Positions 46,386-56,142 of a DNA stretch of 64,000 nucleotides are shown piece by piece. Every line of letters begins with the position of its first letter. Within the stretch, counting starts at the first letter, position 1. Position numbers and translations under genes: made by a program. This DNA is from Thiomonas sp. FB-Cd. Its GTDB lineage: Bacteria; Pseudomonadota; Gammaproteobacteria; Burkholderiales; Burkholderiaceae_C. The notes beneath the pieces were generated by a model, which ran no database searches, was not told the DNA's origin, and saw only the letters and a list, made by a program, of their open reading frames with translations. Location of the stretch: positions 2,170,001 through 2,234,000 of the forward strand of contig NZ_JPOE01000002.1 of the NCBI RefSeq assembly GCF_000733775.1, in the 5' to 3' direction.

Positions 46386-47571
46386 TCCAATGCCACTCCC
46401 TTTTTGTTAATAGATTTTCACGACGGCAGATCAACAGTCTTTCAATGGCTCACGATACGGCAAGGCATTCTGCAGCGCGGCCGTTGTGCGATCACCAAGG
46501 ACTGCCAGCCGGGGGCTCCGACGAGCACGCTCGCGCGTCATGCGACACTTGGGATCCATCACGTGGTTCGCCCGCAAGCGGCGAACCACCGCTGCAAGCC
46601 GCGCCACACACGATATGGTGAGGTCGGCAACTCGGTATCGCGCCGCGCACGCGTTCATTTGCGTCTGGGCATGCGAGGCGCTCAACTGGCGCGTAGGCTT
46701 GGTGGCCACCCGCATGAAATTGAATGGGCCCGTCGCCCCCGCGACTTCAGCGGTCGCCTCGTCGGCCTGCACCGTGCTCGTGGGACTCCAGGTGCATGGA
46801 GATCCGTACGCCCTGGCGACCGAAAACTGGCGCGCTTCCGCAGTGTGGGGCAGCGGCATAGGGCTGAACCGCGCATCCGCAATCCTGGCGTGGCCAGGAA
46901 CTCCCGCCACGGGAAGCGGCGTCGTCAGTGCTTCAGACATCGTGTCTCCTCACGCGATCCGAACGGCGGGTGATGCAGGCAGCAAATCTTCGGCCGGGCT
47001 CACCTCTTTGTCTCTTTATACCTGAATATGATGCAAAGGCTGAGCAGGCGCGTTTCGTTTTTGTAACGAAACAATGCAGGCGTTCAGGAATTCAATGTTT
47101 GCCCCGGGGAATGGGACATGGGAGCCGGCCAAGCCTCCCGCAAGCGTTCGATTGCGCAGGTCGTCGACTCGTGGCTAGCCAAGATCTGGGCCAGGTTGCG
47201 CGAAAGATGCGTGCGTGGACGGAGCGCGGGGTCCTCAGGAGATCGTCGCGCGCTGCTGCGGCGGAGTCCGCCCGATGCGTGGCGGCAGGCGCGTCCCTTA
47301 GGCGGGTCAGAGTGCGTCGTGATCAACGCATCGTGCATCGGGAGGGGCGAGCCCTCAATGCATTAAATCGCGCCTTGCCCAAGAGAGATAAAGACCCGAC
47401 TGCCCCGGGGCGTCATGGGCGTGCGCGCTCACGCACGCCCATCCTTGAGTTGCCGCGCGCAGGCTTCGGTTGATGCTGGGTGTTCAGCTTCCTGCGTCAA
47501 CGACTTCGCGGGGTCGGCGCCATCTTGCGATTGGCGTCGGACTCACCGCGCTTTCACGGCGATGACCCCGT
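46386..47571. other. Long region with no recognised gene
   Basis: In 1,186 bases there are overlapping open frames on both strands but no known motif. An inverted repeat GTTTCG-TTTTTGTAA-CGAAAC at 47052-47072 is a possible regulator site. The left end must hold the promoter of the cytochrome/PQQ dehydrogenase/pqqA operon. Confidence 0.4.
46431..46940 (-). CDS. Hypothetical protein (doubtful)
   Basis: A 169-residue open frame starts MSEALTTPLPVAGVPGHARI and is preceded by AGGAGACACG, a good ribosome site. Its composition (many Arg, Ala, Thr, scattered Cys) and competing frames on the other strand make it doubtful. No domain, signal or membrane segment is recognisable. Confidence 0.3.
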   Translation of the reverse strand: MSEALTTPLPVAGVPGHARIADARFSPMPLPHTAEARQFSVARAYGSPCTWSPTSTVQADEATAEVAGATGPFNFMRVATKPTRQLSASHAQTQMNACAARYRVADLTISCVARLAAVVRRLRANHVMDPKCRMTRERARRSPRLAVLGDRTTAALQNALPYREPLKDC

Positions 47572-49329
47572 TCAGCTTGACGTGGGCACAGAGCTGCCAG
47601 CAGGCGGCGCGCTCAGGACCGTACCCAGATTCGGGTCGAGGTATAGCGCGGGGATATTGCCGGTGCGCGAGAAATTGAACATGTCCATGAGCGATCCAGC
47701 AGTCGCATCGAACGATCCGCCGCCAAGGCGTGCCCCGCCCAGCCAGTTGTCTTCGATGAATCGTGCAATGGACGCCTGGGAAATCTTCACGTGGCTGACA
47801 TAGTTGGGCTTGGCCCAAGGCGAGATCACCATGAAGGGGATCCGCGTGCCCGGACCGCAGCGACCATTAATCGGCTGTCCACCAACACCCATGGGCTGGG
47901 TGCCTTGCCCGCAGACTCCCGAGCCGTTGAGCTGGTCAGCCTGGGAGTCAAAGGAGGGGGTGGTCGGGTTGGCGTAGGCGTGGTCGTACCAGCCGTCGGA
48001 GTCATCCCAGGTCACAATGACGGCGGTATTCTTCCAGTCGGGTTGCTGCTGCAGGAAGTTCACCACTTTGGTCACGAATGCCTGCTCGTCCAGGGGGTCG
48101 GAGTAGCCGGCGTGACTGTCCTGAAAGGCAGGTGCCTTGAGGAAGCTGACCGAAGGGTAGTTGCCTGCCTTCACGGCCGCGAAGAAATCATTCAAGCCAT
48201 ATTCGTGGTTGGCCGGCTCCGGCGTTTTGCCATCAACTTCCACGCTGTATCCAATGGCCGCCGTGCTGCTCGGGCGCGCGTGGGTGGGATTGGCCGTGCT
48301 CTTGTAGTACTGGAACCAGTTGTGGTGCGGGATGTAATCGGTCACGGTGGACGCGACCACCGTCGAATAGGTGCTGCGTTTGCACCCGGTCGTGCCGTTG
48401 GTGTTGGTCGTGCTCAGGTTAAACCCGCCCATGAAGCCACCCCAGGTCACGTTCTTGGCATTGAGCAGATCGCCAATGTTCTTCCCGCTCATCATGACCT
48501 GATCGCTGGGGTTTGAGCATTGGTCGTAGGCCGGGTCGACATCGTTGATCATCGTGTACCCGCCTTGACCATCGGCGATGAAGTACGAATACGCGGCCGT
48601 CGTGAAGGGCACCTTGGTTGTGGCGACAATTTGCATCCCGTTGGTCTGACCCGAGACCGCCTCCAACGCGCCAGGCGTTGAGGGCCCGTAGGTATCGGTG
48701 TACGCGCTGTCGTTCATGGCGAAGTGCTGCGCATAATTCCACAAGGCTGTGACGGTGTTGCCGTCGTAGTAGCCCATGACCTGACCTGTGGTTCCGAACG
48801 CGCCAACGCCACCAGTCGTGCCTTTGCCGGTGTACAGCGGAAAGAGATCAGCCAAGCCATGGTTATACGCCTGCTGTTCGGCTGAATACGCATGGTTCTG
48901 GTCGGCGGTTGCGGCCTGGGTGCGGTCAAGCCGGAACGGGTTGACTGCGCCCGCGCCGTTCAATGTGTTCGTGGAGTTTGGGTTGGCCGTAAGAAGGGTG
49001 CCGCTCAGTCCGTTGACGGTCGGAGTTCCCGCGGCTGCCGTGAAGACGGGCTCACCCGTTGGGTTGGTCGCGTTGGGGTAGGTACCGAAATAGTGGTCGA
49101 ACGAGACGTTCTCGTTGTAGATAACCACGACGTGCTTGATCTGCGTAGCAGTGGCCAACGCGTCTTGCACCGAGACGGCAGCACTCGTCGTGGCCGAGGG
49201 TGTGGCTGTGGTGGTCGATGATCCGCCGCCGCAGGCGGCCAGACCTAACGCGGCGCAGGCGACTGCGGCGCTCAACATCGTTTGACGAATCACTGAAAAA
49301 CTCCCTGGTTGATGCAAGAGGCGCGTCAT
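47572..49329 (-). CDS. Acid phosphatase/phospholipase C family lipoprotein (phosphoesterase)
   Basis: The 585-residue protein has a lipoprotein signal with lipobox LAAC (near residue 33), a Ser/Thr linker, and a phosphoesterase domain starting IKHVVVIYNENVSFDHYFGT. Further motifs are VTWDDSDGWYDH and the C-terminal GPGTRIPFMVISPWAKPNYV. These match the AcpA/PlcC-like family of metal-dependent phosphomonoesterases and phospholipases. It is probably anchored in the outer membrane or exported and releases phosphate. Several Cys may form disulfides. Confidence 0.9.
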   Translation of the reverse strand: MTRLLHQPGSFSVIRQTMLSAAVACAALGLAACGGGSSTTTATPSATTSAAVSVQDALATATQIKHVVVIYNENVSFDHYFGTYPNATNPTGEPVFTAAAGTPTVNGLSGTLLTANPNSTNTLNGAGAVNPFRLDRTQAATADQNHAYSAEQQAYNHGLADLFPLYTGKGTTGGVGAFGTTGQVMGYYDGNTVTALWNYAQHFAMNDSAYTDTYGPSTPGALEAVSGQTNGMQIVATTKVPFTTAAYSYFIADGQGGYTMINDVDPAYDQCSNPSDQVMMSGKNIGDLLNAKNVTWGGFMGGFNLSTTNTNGTTGCKRSTYSTVVASTVTDYIPHHNWFQYYKSTANPTHARPSSTAAIGYSVEVDGKTPEPANHEYGLNDFFAAVKAGNYPSVSFLKAPAFQDSHAGYSDPLDEQAFVTKVVNFLQQQPDWKNTAVIVTWDDSDGWYDHAYANPTTPSFDSQADQLNGSGVCGQGTQPMGVGGQPINGRCGPGTRIPFMVISPWAKPNYVSHVKISQASIARFIEDNWLGGARLGGGSFDATAGSLMDMFNFSRTGNIPALYLDPNLGTVLSAPPAGSSVPTSS

Positions 49330-49485
49330 GCACCTTCTTTTGCAGGGAGCAGCCTAGGGGGCGAGCATGAAACATTTGTGAACACGCGACGGCACGTTGG
49401 TTTTTTCGCGTCAGTGGCGGACCCGTGCCCGGCACTCGAGCTGGTGCCGCATCTGACACGGTACGCGGCGCCGTGGTTGCACGCC

Positions 49486-50286
49486 TTAAAACTCCCGCTC
49501 GAGCATCACCCAAGTCGACCAATGTGTGTGCAAATCGCCCTGCTGAAAAGCGGCTTGCTCCCCCAGGGCAAGCAGCCAAGGCGACGCGTGGTATGCAATC
49601 TGGGGCATGACATAGCCCTCCAGACCGCTTTGGCCATCGCCTCGAATCAGCTGCCGATCCACCTCAACCTCAATCTGGGCTGCGTAAGCGGAGCTAATAG
49701 ACTTGCCCAGACTCGTGTTGACGAACCACCCGCTCGCCACGCCCGAGCCCACGCGCTGGACATACCCGGCCTCGCCTTGCATGAACCAGGGATACCAGAG
49801 TTGTGCCCACATCGCCTGCGCCGTCACGGCGTTGCCTTCGCCTGGCAGGACGTCTGGACGCTGATCCGCCCAGTACTGCCCCTCCACCTCGACGGTTAGC
49901 AGTGCCGCCGTGCCCTGGCCCATGTTGCACGTGTGCACAACTGCCAACTTGAGGCCCGCCGCCATCGGTCCCAAGGCACTGCTGCCATCTCCCAACGGAT
50001 CGTTTGCCGTGTAAGCGGGCAGATCCAGCTCCACACCGAGGCGATCGCTTAATCGGGCCTCGATCTCGGGAGCGACCGTGAGCGCACCTGGCCTGCTGTT
50101 GCTGAACTGGGTGAACAGATAGCCGGCATTCTCGACCCAAGGCTCTTCGATACCGATGGCCTTCGTCACGTAATCGTCAACGTCACAACTCCATTCCTGC
50201 GCTGAGGCTTGTCGCAGCAAGGCAAGCTCCATGATCAGGAACGCCGCCAGGCCAATCATGCAGGATCGCAACACGGCAATCTCCAT
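49486..50286 (-). CDS. Predicted exported outer-membrane protein
   Basis: The 266-residue protein has a signal peptide (cleavage near ASAQEW) and repeated amphipathic stretches such as SLGKSISSAYAAQIEVEVDR and HTHWSTWVMLEREF, ending in a C-terminal aromatic strand (EREF), as in beta-barrel proteins. Two cysteines (WSCDVDD and VVHTCNMG) may pair. I do not recognise a specific family, though it resembles transporter-like or MetA-pathway outer-membrane proteins. It is 156 bases before the phosphatase on the same strand. Confidence 0.7.
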   Translation of the reverse strand: MEIAVLRSCMIGLAAFLIMELALLRQASAQEWSCDVDDYVTKAIGIEEPWVENAGYLFTQFSNSRPGALTVAPEIEARLSDRLGVELDLPAYTANDPLGDGSSALGPMAAGLKLAVVHTCNMGQGTAALLTVEVEGQYWADQRPDVLPGEGNAVTAQAMWAQLWYPWFMQGEAGYVQRVGSGVASGWFVNTSLGKSISSAYAAQIEVEVDRQLIRGDGQSGLEGYVMPQIAYHASPWLLALGEQAAFQQGDLHTHWSTWVMLEREF

Positions 50287-50593
50287 ATTTCGTAGTGGGA
50301 ATCATTCTTATTCCTTTCTGTCGGCCTGTCAATGGCGCTTGTGGCATCGCGCATGCGGCCGTCATGACTCAGCTTGCGGCGGCGCGTCCACAGAAATCGG
50401 CACCGCAGTGCAGTGCGCGATCGTGCAGACCAGAATTTCCCGGCCTTGAGTGTTCGGCTTGTGATGTTGCGGCTCGAACCGCGGTTTGCTCGGTGCCAAC
50501 CAAGGCGCCCGGCTTACCGGGCCGCCCCATGGTCGAGAACTACCGGGAGGCGCGCCCGCAGCGCCTCAATGGCAAGCGCGCCGCAGCGCACCT

Positions 50594-51148
50594 TCAACGG
50601 CCATAACGCGCCACCAAGGTTGCCCTGTCCAGCGCATTAGCGTTGATGAACCGGCTCGCGGAGGCCGCACTGGCACTCGAGGCGAGGTCAATTCTTGCGA
50701 CCTTCATCGCATACACGGTAAACACGTACCGATGGGGCTTGTCGCCCACGGGCGGGCACGCTCCGCCATAAGCGGAATCGCCGAAGCTCGTACGGATCTG
50801 GACGGCTCCTGCGGGGAGGTGTGTTCCGGAACGATTGCCGGCGTCCTCCCTCAAGGCGTGCACTGTTGGCGGAATATTGATCACAACCCAGTGCCACCAT
50901 CCTTGTCCGGCGCGGGCATCCGGATCAAACAGCGTCACCGCAAAGCTCTTCGTATCAGCCGGGGCGCCGCTCCAGGAAAGCGCCGGTGAGATATTGCCTC
51001 CTACACAGCCGTGACCGCTGTACTCTTGCTTGGCTGAAAGCCAGCCATCGGCTTCGACGGATGAACTGTCCAGAGTCAAACCATGCGCCACCGCCGAAAC
51101 GCTAGACACAAGGAGACAAGCCACGACCGCTGTGCTGACCAACTGCAT
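50594..51148 (-). CDS. YbhB/YbcL family (PEBP-like) periplasmic protein
   Basis: The 184-residue protein has a signal peptide (to about AVAHG), then the PEBP fold with GGNISPALSWSGAP, FDPDARAGQGWWHWVVINIP, and YGGACPPVGDKPHRYVFTVY. The conserved Asp-Pro-Asp-Ala and Pro-Pro/His residues form the ligand pocket. Bacterial members have no settled function. ATG 51148 follows CCGGAGGAATGG. Confidence 0.92.
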   Translation of the reverse strand: MQLVSTAVVACLLVSSVSAVAHGLTLDSSSVEADGWLSAKQEYSGHGCVGGNISPALSWSGAPADTKSFAVTLFDPDARAGQGWWHWVVINIPPTVHALREDAGNRSGTHLPAGAVQIRTSFGDSAYGGACPPVGDKPHRYVFTVYAMKVARIDLASSASAASASRFINANALDRATLVARYGR

Positions 51149-51739
51149 CGACCATTCCTCCGGCTGCGAGCTTCCATTGCACGGGCGACTCAAGGGCCAG
51201 CCTTGACTGTCGCCTGAACATCGCCGTACCACTGACGCGAATCCTAGGTCCAGTAAGCCCATCACGCAAACGCACTCGGCGGCCGAGGCGAAGAACATCG
51301 ACTCTGCCCCGCTCCTCCACCCGCGCCGCAGACGCGTGGGCTGCCGCGCCCGGTCATTGCAACCTCTTGAGCCGGACACCGCGCAGACCGGAAGTGCCTT
51401 GTGCGAGGCCCCACCGAGTGAGACTGCCATCACTGCATGGCCGCGTCCGCCTCCAGTACAGATGTCCGGTAGACGGCGCGACGTGGCCGTCTTTGGCCAA
51501 CGCACGAAGTTGATCACAAGCACGTGCGCGACCCCTCGGGCAGCCATCGCCCGCCCAGGGCGCGCGCACCCCTCACTGCATCGCATTCGAGATCCTGGGG
51601 CAAACACCGCCCGAACCATCCGCCGGCGGACCGTGCAGAAGACGCGCATGCGGCGCATCGCACCCCGCCGCATGCCATAGTTCCATCCTCACGAAGCGCC
51701 CCCCATTCCAAGCACATGGCGTGACTTGCCATGTGGCAT
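51149..51739. other. Intergenic region without a recognised gene
   Basis: These 591 bases between the PEBP gene and the RNase Z-like gene carry only overlapping open frames without known motifs. The promoter of the PEBP gene should lie at its left end. Confidence 0.4.
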
Positions 51740-52747
51740 TCAGCCGCGCCACGCCGCGTGAATCTCTGCGATCAATTCAGCTCGGCGCCCTGCATAGCGC
51801 GGCGAAAAATGAACCGGCACGATGGCTTTGGCGCCGAGGCGTCGCGCAATTTCGCCAGCCTGCCGCCCGGTCAGGTGATTCTTTCGTTCCGCATGGCTTT
51901 TGTCTTTTTCCAAAAAGACACTTTCAATGTAGAGGAGGTCAATGCCCTGCATCAACTGCGAAAGGATGTCGATGTTCCCCTCGGTGTAGCGCAGGTCGGT
52001 CACGTAGCCAATGCGCTGCCCAGGTGTGATGTCAAGCACCACGTCCCGCAACTCGCCCACAGTTCGGATGCTTGTGTGCTCACCATTTTTGTCCCGCCAC
52101 CCGACCTCGATCCGTTGCGCGTCTGGCGCGCCACTCAAGACCGCACGCTTCATCTCGGTCAACCAGGGACCGGCTCCCAGCGCCAGTGCCGAGATGCGAT
52201 CCTTGTCAACGTTCAGGTGCGCCTTTTCCTCAAGCGCAAAGGCAAGGCAGGCAATGCCATGATCAACAAAGCGAGCGCGAACGCGAATCGTTGCCTCCTC
52301 AAGAAGCACATCATCGTCACGCTCCGATGGCGGCAAGGGCTCCCGCACAAATCCCGAACGACTCGAGAAACGGGCATGTTGGACCAGCCCCTCCAACTCC
52401 ATTTCGTAAACGTCGACGACCAGCGCGGTCGCATACCGGTCCACCACGTTCCACGTGTAAGCCCGCAGCTTGTGCTCGACCCGTGCAATGAAGCAAGGGC
52501 CTCCAAACAGCGTCAGGGACGATTTGCGGCCGAGTACGACACGCAGAAGATGATCGAATCCGGAAAAGTGGTCCATATGCGCATGCGTGACGAAAACGTG
52601 GCTCAACCGCATCAATTTGCGGGGTGCAAGCGCGGTGATGTCGCCGAGATCGAAAAGCAGCGCACGGCGCTCATCGCGAACATCGACGTACAGCACTGGA
52701 TCGCCAAAGGTGTCATTGACGAGACGAGGTTCAAAGAGATATCGCAT
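51740..52747 (-). CDS. RNase Z-like metallo-beta-lactamase fold hydrolase
   Basis: The 335-residue protein has the zinc motif THAHMDHFSGFD, a later Asp in GYVTDLRYTE and a C-terminal His in VPVHFSPRY. These match tRNase Z-like members of the metallo-beta-lactamase superfamily. Whether it trims tRNA 3' ends or acts on another phosphodiester is unknown; the HxHxDH motif is intact. It starts MRYLFEPRLVNDTFGD. Confidence 0.87.
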   Translation of the reverse strand: MRYLFEPRLVNDTFGDPVLYVDVRDERRALLFDLGDITALAPRKLMRLSHVFVTHAHMDHFSGFDHLLRVVLGRKSSLTLFGGPCFIARVEHKLRAYTWNVVDRYATALVVDVYEMELEGLVQHARFSSRSGFVREPLPPSERDDDVLLEEATIRVRARFVDHGIACLAFALEEKAHLNVDKDRISALALGAGPWLTEMKRAVLSGAPDAQRIEVGWRDKNGEHTSIRTVGELRDVVLDITPGQRIGYVTDLRYTEGNIDILSQLMQGIDLLYIESVFLEKDKSHAERKNHLTGRQAGEIARRLGAKAIVPVHFSPRYAGRRAELIAEIHAAWRG

Positions 52748-52967
52748 TCGCTTGCCCGTTAAGGATGAAGACGCCTCTCGCGAGACACCTCGGCGATCGT
52801 ATGCCTTGGCCTCAGGTCTCGAACACGGCCCCCGCGCATGCCCCGCGTGAACCGGCTGAACACATGCCCGCGCATTCCCCTTCCTCGCCCGGCCCGACGC
52901 ACAGCGTCGCTCAGGCGAAGCCGTCCGGGCAGGAGGGGGTCAAGCGGGCGGTTTTCGCTTGTTGTTC

Positions 52968-52990
52968 GGTCTTTTGCTGGATAAAAGACC
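52968..52990 (+). repeat. Subterminal hairpin at the left end of the TnpB element
   Basis: GGTCTTTT-GCTGGAT-AAAAGACC is a perfect eight-base stem three bases before the tnpB ATG. Hairpins of this kind at element ends are the recognition signals of IS200/IS605-type transposons. Confidence 0.7.
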
Positions 52991-52993
52991 AGT

Positions 52994-54280
52994 ATGCAAC
53001 GGCGCAAAGTCACGCTCAAGCTGTATCCCAATGCCGCGCAAGCTGCGCGGCTTGAGGCTTGGACGCGGCTGCACTGCGAGTTGTACAACGCGGCGCTGGA
53101 AGAGCGCATCGACGCCTGGCGCAAGGCCGGCAAATCCATCAGCTATTACGCGTAGCAGAACGCATTGCCGCAGATCAAGGCGGATCGGCCTGAGCTCAAC
53201 GAACTCGGCAGCCACGCCTTGCAGCAGACGCTGCGGCGGCTGGATCCCGCATTCCAGTCGTTCTTTCGTCGCGTCAAGGCGGGGCAGACGCCCGGATTCC
53301 CGCGGTTCAAGGCCGCGAAGCGGTTCGCGGGCTTTGCCTACCCCGACCCGGCTGGCTGGAAGCTCATGCAGCACGGCGGCCGTGGTGCCACGCTGCGCAT
53401 CGGCAGTGGAGACACGGCCCTGTCCGTCCGGGCGCGCGGGCGTCACCGCTTCGGGGTTGAGGCAAAACCCAACGACATCACCCTCACGCGCAAAGGTGGT
53501 GGGTGGTTCGTGTCGGTGACGCTGCGCGTGCCCGAGTCGGCCTGTGCGCGCCGGCGCACGGGCGATCAGCGCCGCGGGGTGGATTTCGGGATCAACGACT
53601 GGGCGACGTTCGATGATGGACGGACCATCGATAACCCGCGCTGGCTGCGCGAGGAACTGCCGCGCCTTGCCGCGCTGCAGCGGCAGCGCGCCAGGAAGAA
53701 GAAGGGATCGTTGCGCTTCAAACGGCTCGGGCGTCGCATTGCACAACTGCACGATCGCATCGGCAACCTGCGCCGGGACTTCGTGAACAAGGAAACAACC
53801 AAGCTGGTGCGGCAATGCGCCGTCCTGGCGACTGAGCAACTGGCTCCGAAGACCATGAGCCGCAGCGCGAAGGGCACGGTGGATGCACCGGGCCGTCGCG
53901 TGCGGCAAAAGGCCGGACTCAACCGGGAGATCCTCTCGGCAGGGTTCGGCATGGCGCATCCGATGCTCGCGTACAAAGCGGAAGAAGCTGGTACGCGGCT
54001 GCATCTGAGCCATACGCGCCAGCTCAAACCGTCGCAGCGCTGCGCGGCGTGCTGGGAACTCGCTCCCAAGACGTTGGCGCAGCGTGTGCATGTGTGCCCG
54101 CACTGCGGGCACACGGCCCCGCGCGACCGCAACAGCGCAATGGTGGTTCTCATCGACGCGCACAACACGCAGGACACGCCTGGGACGGGCGTGGCGGCGA
54201 GACCCAAACCTCTGCCACGGCAACGGGGCAAGTCCAGGTCTGTGACCCGCGAAACCCCCGCTACAACGCCATGCGTTTAG
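52994..54280 (+). pseudogene. tnpB: TnpB RNA-guided nuclease (IS200/IS605, IS1341 type) with an internal amber codon
   Basis: The frame from ATG 52994 begins MQRRKVTLKLYPNAAQAARL and is interrupted by a single TAG (53153-53155, codon 54) where CAG (Gln) is expected; the rest is intact to 54280, 428 codons in all. The RuvC residues are present: Asp197 (GVDFGINDW), Glu281 (LATEQLAPK) and Asp378 (RDRNSA). The zinc finger is CAAC and CPHC (350, 353, 368, 371). TnpB is a guide-RNA-directed nuclease that maintains its element. No tnpA is adjacent. The amber codon would stop translation unless suppressed; restart at TTG 53165 would lack the N-terminal domain. Confidence 0.88.
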
Positions 54281-54297
54281 CGGCGGGAGAGTTCATT
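54170..54297 (+). ncRNA. Predicted omega RNA region at the right end of the TnpB element
   Basis: TnpB guide RNAs overlap the 3' end of tnpB and extend past the element end. Here CCGCTA-N14-TAGCGG spans the tnpB stop and is followed by GGGAGAGTTCAT near 54297, resembling right ends of IS1341-type elements. The exact end and guide start are inference. Confidence 0.35.
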
Positions 54298-54459
54298 TGC
54301 GCGATCTCCGCCCGCGTCATTGGCATGGGGGCTGGGCGATCATCGCACCGACACGCAACGTCAAAAGCATCTTGCGCGTCCCCTATGAGCCCCTTCCCCT
54401 GAAGGCGCTCAGCAGCCGCTAACGTCACATTGGATGGTGCCTGCAGGCACAATGTCGCG

Positions 54460-55026
54460 ATGCTGCCCAGTTATGTTTTGCTCGACTTGGAAACCACCGG
54501 GATCGACCCTGTCCATGATCGCATCACGGAAATTGCGGCCATCCGGGTGGACGATGGTGCGGTGACCAGGCGCTGGGAGTCCCTGGTGAACCCTGGGCAG
54601 CCGATTTCTCCCTTCATCCAGAAGCTCACAGGCATCACGAATGCCATGGTGGGTAACGCACCTGATTTTCAGCGGGTTCTACCTGATCTGCTCGCTTTGC
54701 TCGACGGCGCGGTCCTGGTCGCGCACAACGTGCGCTTTGACCACGGTTTTCTCAAGCATGCGATCGCTCGCACAGGGGTCACGCTTCGCGTCGACACCCT
54801 GTGCACCGTGAGGCTATCCCGGCGCTTGTACCCCCGTGCGACAGGCCACGGACTTGACGCCATCATGCGCCGCCACGGCTTGTCCACCACTGCGCGGCAT
54901 CGCGCCATGGGGGATGTGGATCTCCTGCACGCGTGGCTGCGCGTTGCGCGGGACGATCTGGGCGCGCAAACGTTACAGACCGCAGCGCAAGCACTGCTAC
55001 GCAGCACTTCCCGCGAACCTTATTGA
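54460..55026 (+). CDS. DnaQ-like 3'-5' exonuclease, stop codon altered by IS630 insertion
   Basis: The 188-residue protein has the DEDDh exonuclease motifs: Exo I LLDLETTGIDP, Exo II VAHNVRFDHGFL and Exo III HRAMGDVDLLHAW. It resembles the epsilon proofreading domain and acts on single-stranded 3' ends. ATG 54460 (MLPSYVLLDLE) is preferred to an in-frame ATG at 54430. The last codons read CGC GAA CCT TAT TGA, but TAT TGA comes from the IS630 end; excision would restore CCT TAG, so the insertion only adds one Tyr. Many relatives continue into a GIY-YIG domain, absent here. Confidence 0.87.
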   Translation: MLPSYVLLDLETTGIDPVHDRITEIAAIRVDDGAVTRRWESLVNPGQPISPFIQKLTGITNAMVGNAPDFQRVLPDLLALLDGAVLVAHNVRFDHGFLKHAIARTGVTLRVDTLCTVRLSRRLYPRATGHGLDAIMRRHGLSTTARHRAMGDVDLLHAWLRVARDDLGAQTLQTAAQALLRSTSREPY

Positions 55027-56142
55027 TCCGGCCCGATTTATCCGTGAGTCACGCAGCATATTTCACGCGTGCGTCCTGGAAGAACTTTCTCACCCGCGCG
55101 GGTGATTTCTCCAACGTCTGCATGTGCTCTGTTGCGGCGGTTTTCAATTTGGCCTTGGTGCGTACCGGCACCTTCGTATAAGGAGCCTGTTTCAAATCGG
55201 CATTGAGCCGTTCTTCCGGGTTGAGCTCAGGGCTGTAGCTGGGCAGATAGAACAACTCGATCTTGTCTTGACGCCTCTCAACCCAGGCCTTGACCGGCTT
55301 GCTGTGATGGACGCGCAGGTTGTCGAGAATCAGGAACACTTTCTTGCCGGCGTCCTGGATCAGTGCACCCAGAAACTCAATCAGCTTGTCTGCGTTGAAC
55401 GCCTCGTCAATGATCATCCAGCGTGTCGTGCCCTGGTTGGTGACGGTGGCGATCATCGACAGTTTCTGGCGTGTGCCACCGACCGCAAAGGTCACCGGTG
55501 TTTTGCCCGCCGGTGCGTAGCAGCGGCCACGCACGTCGGTATTCACGACCGCGGTTTCGTCGCCCCAGTGAATCTCGGCACCCTCGGACCTGGCGCGTTG
55601 TTCGATGGCCGGGTATTCATCGTCCAGCCAGGCTTGTACGGCTTCTGGACGCTGCTCATACGCCTTCTTGATCGGCTTTTGCGGGGTGAATCCCCAGCGC
55701 TTGAGATAGTTGCCAACGCCGCGCACCGACAACTTGATGCCGCATTCGCGTTCAACCAACTGCATGACCGCAGCCCGGTTCCATAGCGCAAATTCCATCT
55801 TCAGTTGTTCGGGGCGCTTGTCGCAGATGAGTTGCCGAACCGCGTTCTCTTGCGATTCGTTCAGCATGCGTCCACTGCCTGGTTTCTTGCCACGTGCAGC
55901 AGGCTTGAGTGCCGCTGCCCCCGCAGTCGAATAAGCGGTGATTGCAGCGTTCACGGCATACCAACTCAGACCGCTGTGCTCAACAATCTGCATCACAGGC
56001 ATCCCTTTGCGGCGCATGCGGATGACTCGTTTTCGTCTCTCGTGCAGTACTTCTCGCGACTGCTTGCGGGCGTCTTCTTTTTCCATGCAAAGTCAGACTC
56101 ATTCCACGCCTTAAAGTTCACGGATAATTCGTGCTTAGTCTA
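55023..56142 (-). mobile_element. IS630-family insertion sequence, copy 2
   Basis: The element is bounded by TA dinucleotides (55021-55022 and 56143-56144). Its ends share ATTATCCGTGA/TTTATCCGTGA near the tips as inverted repeats. It encodes one transposase on the minus strand. It is a relative of copy 1 (same architecture, clearly diverged sequence) and landed in the TAG stop codon of the exonuclease gene. Confidence 0.85.
55049..56086 (-). CDS. IS630-family transposase
   Basis: The 345-residue DDE transposase starts MEKEDARKQSREVLHERRKR and has catalytic residues in IHWGDETAVVNTD, FLILDNLRVHHS and LNPEERLNADLK. It is about seven-tenths identical to the copy at 1390 by eye, strongest in the catalytic half and weakest in the N-terminal DNA-binding part and the C-terminus, so end recognition may differ. 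It appears intact. Confidence 0.93.
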   Translation of the reverse strand: MEKEDARKQSREVLHERRKRVIRMRRKGMPVMQIVEHSGLSWYAVNAAITAYSTAGAAALKPAARGKKPGSGRMLNESQENAVRQLICDKRPEQLKMEFALWNRAAVMQLVERECGIKLSVRGVGNYLKRWGFTPQKPIKKAYEQRPEAVQAWLDDEYPAIEQRARSEGAEIHWGDETAVVNTDVRGRCYAPAGKTPVTFAVGGTRQKLSMIATVTNQGTTRWMIIDEAFNADKLIEFLGALIQDAGKKVFLILDNLRVHHSKPVKAWVERRQDKIELFYLPSYSPELNPEERLNADLKQAPYTKVPVRTKAKLKTAATEHMQTLEKSPARVRKFFQDARVKYAA

